A stretch of DNA of 64,000 nt from Candidatus Fermentibacteraceae bacterium. GTDB taxonomy: Bacteria; Fermentibacterota; Fermentibacteria; Fermentibacterales; JCC-6. Numbering within the stretch: position 1 is the stretch's first letter; each line of letters begins with the position of its first letter. This document shows positions 62,200 to 64,000 of the stretch, piece after piece. The notes below the pieces were generated by a model, which was not told the DNA's origin, ran no database searches, and worked only from the letters and a program-made list of their open reading frames with translations. The DNA lies in NCBI GenBank assembly GCA_016744855.1, contig JADGDO010000002.1, forward strand, positions 1-64,000. The letters are read 5' to 3'. The position numbers and the translations under genes are program-made.

Positions 62200-62493
62200 G
62201 TGGAGAAAAGACTTGGATTTATCGGCATAATAGTGGAAAATCGTTTAGAAGGAGCTTCTGAGGTAAACAGGCTTCTATCCAGATATGCCGAACTGATAAT
62301 TGCCAGAACTGGAGTACCGCAGACCCGAAGAGGTTGTGCAGTCATTAGTCTGGTTGTTGATGCAACCACCGACCAGATAGGTGAGTTGAGCGGTAAGCTC
62401 GGTTCAATTGACGGTGTATCAGTAAAATCAATGCTCTCCCGTGAAAGACAACTGACTGGAGGAGAAAATGTCACTTCCGAAAATCAATACTGA
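62200..62493 (+). CDS. TM1266-like [FeFe]-hydrogenase system regulator
   Basis: A 97-residue protein of the small ACT-like family often encoded next to hydrogenase maturases: RLGFIGIIVENRLEGASEVN, GVPQTRRGCAVISLVVDATT, LSGKLGSIDGVSVKSML. It is thought to sense or regulate the iron-only hydrogenase system, though its role is not proven. The start is GTG 62200, 8 bases after GGAAGG; ATG 62182 is the other option. Overlaps hydG by 26 bases. Confidence 0.82.
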   Translation: MEKRLGFIGIIVENRLEGASEVNRLLSRYAELIIARTGVPQTRRGCAVISLVVDATTDQIGELSGKLGSIDGVSVKSMLSRERQLTGGENVTSENQY

Positions 62494-63886
62494 GGGCTTG
62501 AGTAGTTTCATCCCTACTGACAAAATTGAAAACCTGCTTAAGTCGACAATCAATCCTGACAAATCCAGAGTCAGGGAAATCATTGCAAAATCGCTCGACA
62601 AGCAGCGCCTCGATCCTGAAGAAGTTGCTGTACTCATCAATACCAGTGATCCCACCCTTATCGAAGAGATAAAACAGGGAGCGCGTGATCTTAAAACCAA
62701 GGTATACGGCAACAGAATTGTACTGTTTGCCCCACTGTACATAGGTAACGAATGCATTAATGACTGCACCTATTGCGGATTCAGAAAGTCCAATTGTGAT
62801 GCACTCAGAAAAACGCTTACTATGGATGAGCTCGGTGCAGAAATTGAAGCACTCGAGGATCGCGGTCACAAGCGGCTAATTCTGGTGTACGGTGAGCATC
62901 CGATGTATGACGCCCAGTTCATTCATGATACCGTAAAAAAAGCATACTCCGTTCACAAGGGCAAAGGCGAGATCAGGCGGGTTAACATCAATGCTGCACC
63001 CTTGGACGAAGAAGGTTACAAGCTTGTTAAATCTGCTGGAATAGGGACCTACCAGGTATTTATGGAAACCTACCACGAACCCACATACAGGGAGGTTCAT
63101 CCATCCGGTCTCAAATCAGACTACCTCTGGAGGCTTCACGGTCTCGATAGAGCATTCAGAGCAGGAATAGATGATATAGGCATCGGAGCTCTTATGGGGC
63201 TTTACGACTGGAGATTCGAGGTAATGGGTCTTCTCTATCACACAATTCACTTTGAAGAGACTTTCGGTGTGGGACCTCACACAATCTCATTCCCCAGGAT
63301 CGAACCGGCTCAGGGCAGCGAGCTTACAGAAAACATACCATGGGAAGTCAGCGATGAGGATTTCACTAGACTCGTCGCTATTCTCAGGCTCGCAGTACCA
63401 TACACCGGACTGATTCTCACCTGTCGTGAGTCAATTGAAGTCAGAAATGAAGTGATTGCATATGGAGTAAGTCAGATCGATGCAGGTTCTGACATTGGAG
63501 TGGGAGCATACGCTACAGTCGATCCCGAATCAGCAAAGAAAAGCCAGTTCGTTCTTGCAGACGGTAGAAGCCTTGATCAGGTAATAGGTGAGCTCGCTGA
63601 CGCGGGATATCTGCCTAGTTTCTGCACAGCCTGCTACAGAGCGGGTCGAACAGGAGAACACTTCATGGAGTTTGCTGTTCCCGGTTTTGTAAAACGATAC
63701 TGCACTCCGAACGCTATTCTTACTCTGCTTGAATTTCTGGACGATTATTCCTCTCCCGAAACGAGAGAAAAGGGACTGAGGCAGATTCAGATAGAGCTTG
63801 ATGCAATGCCTGATGGAGAGAAAAAAGATTCTCTACGTAAGAAAATAGAGTCAGTGAAAAACGGAGAAAGAGATCTCTACTACTGA
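62468..63886 (+). CDS. hydG: [FeFe]-hydrogenase maturase HydG (tyrosine lyase)
   Basis: Radical SAM enzyme that cleaves tyrosine to make the CO and CN ligands of the hydrogenase H-cluster. The 472-residue length is typical. The SAM cluster motif is NECINDCTYC (CxxxCxxC); the C-terminal auxiliary cluster site is CTAC with the third Cys exactly 22 residues later (RYC), as in true HydG rather than ThiH. The ATG follows GGAGGAG by 3 bases. HydE, HydF and the hydrogenase itself are not in the window. Its presence implies hydrogen metabolism. Confidence 0.96.
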   Translation: MSLPKINTEGLSSFIPTDKIENLLKSTINPDKSRVREIIAKSLDKQRLDPEEVAVLINTSDPTLIEEIKQGARDLKTKVYGNRIVLFAPLYIGNECINDCTYCGFRKSNCDALRKTLTMDELGAEIEALEDRGHKRLILVYGEHPMYDAQFIHDTVKKAYSVHKGKGEIRRVNINAAPLDEEGYKLVKSAGIGTYQVFMETYHEPTYREVHPSGLKSDYLWRLHGLDRAFRAGIDDIGIGALMGLYDWRFEVMGLLYHTIHFEETFGVGPHTISFPRIEPAQGSELTENIPWEVSDEDFTRLVAILRLAVPYTGLILTCRESIEVRNEVIAYGVSQIDAGSDIGVGAYATVDPESAKKSQFVLADGRSLDQVIGELADAGYLPSFCTACYRAGRTGEHFMEFAVPGFVKRYCTPNAILTLLEFLDDYSSPETREKGLRQIQIELDAMPDGEKKDSLRKKIESVKNGERDLYY

Positions 63887-63898
63887 ATCTCTAGCAAT

Positions 63899-63928
63899 CC
63901 CCTGCTGCTGGATTCCCGGCAGCAGGGG
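63899..63928 (+). terminator. Hairpin after hydG, likely transcript end
   Basis: A perfect 10-base stem CCCCTGCTGC/GCAGCAGGGG with a 10-base loop, 12 bases after the hydG stop. It lacks a T-run, so it may be a weak terminator or a 3' protective structure. The last 72 bases of the window show no further feature. Confidence 0.6.
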
Positions 63929-64000
63929 AATTCATACTCGACACAGTTTGATTTTAACAGAGCATTCGTTGTCTAAGATCGGTGAATAGTCTATCCCCGA

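Noticed and set aside
1-64000. tRNA, rRNA, CRISPR arrays, insertion sequences or prophage
   Set aside because: No cloverleaf-like segments, spaced direct repeats, transposases or phage structural genes were seen by reading; a covariance or repeat search would be needed to exclude them fully.

Overview
The window reads as a chromosomal segment of an anaerobic, Gram-negative-type bacterium from the FCB neighbourhood, probably an uncultured candidate phylum resembling Fermentibacterota or WOR-3. This assignment is inference. It rests on secreted proteins with Bacteroidota-like C-terminal sorting tails, LpxH and lipoproteins (outer membrane), CarD, a PUR-domain protein, a B12-dependent ribonucleotide reductase, the [FeFe]-hydrogenase maturase HydG, and sigma-70-like promoters (TTGACA/TATAAT). 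I see no rRNA, tRNA, CRISPR array, insertion sequence or prophage. Genes are densely packed, with many 1-4 base overlaps and frequent TTG or GTG starts behind good ribosome binding sites.

Layout. 1-706: truncated lipoamide dehydrogenase. 855-4272: TPR protein plus a TldD/TldE protease pair. 4249-7482 (minus): CarD, HflX, an unknown protein and a membrane flippase-like protein in a tight operon with its own promoter. 7543-11484 (minus): PTS EIIA-like protein, zinc ribbon protein, GuaB and a pseudokinase. 11581-20000 (plus): a degenerate PAS/GAF sensor, then queA, an RDD-like membrane protein, tgt, an RNA m5U methyltransferase and a Wzi-like outer membrane protein, including two queuosine steps. 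20014-23913 (minus): molybdenum cofactor cluster moeA-moaA-moaC-mogA led by a MobB-like/ModE fusion that may start at ATA. 24006-30648: PreP-like peptidase, small membrane proteins, YgiQ, a PUR-domain protein and a TauE/SafE transporter.

30800-36253 (minus) is a three-gene set of secreted proteins with a strong promoter. The first gene carries a CA dinucleotide repeat that puts its best start codon out of frame, which suggests phase variation. 36291-37555 holds a BrnT/BrnA toxin-antitoxin pair between two diverged copies of a helix-turn-helix gene. 37833-44601 has an ECF sigma factor with a large unknown C-terminal domain, a C45 acyltransferase-like secreted protein, deoB-cdd, a second degenerate sensor kinase and a PC4-like protein. 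44702-47074 is nrdJ.

47277-57754 is the most unusual region: eleven genes on the plus strand, all overlapping or separated by at most 2 bases, closed by a strong bidirectional terminator at 57782. It starts with an ECF sigma factor and a zinc-finger anti-sigma factor, and continues with two small exported proteins, LpxH, two glycosyltransferases, a nucleotide-sugar epimerase-like protein, a flippase, a YfhO-type membrane protein, and a fusion of a complete flippase-like membrane domain to a radical SAM/SPASM enzyme. I infer a sigma-controlled envelope glycolipid operon.

57828-61988 (minus) carries a secreted protein with a near-consensus promoter and a 5' mRNA hairpin, a very acidic lipoprotein and a GT-C-like membrane protein. 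62200-63886 (plus) has a TM1266-like regulator and hydG, preceded by a palindrome of the Rex/CRP type.
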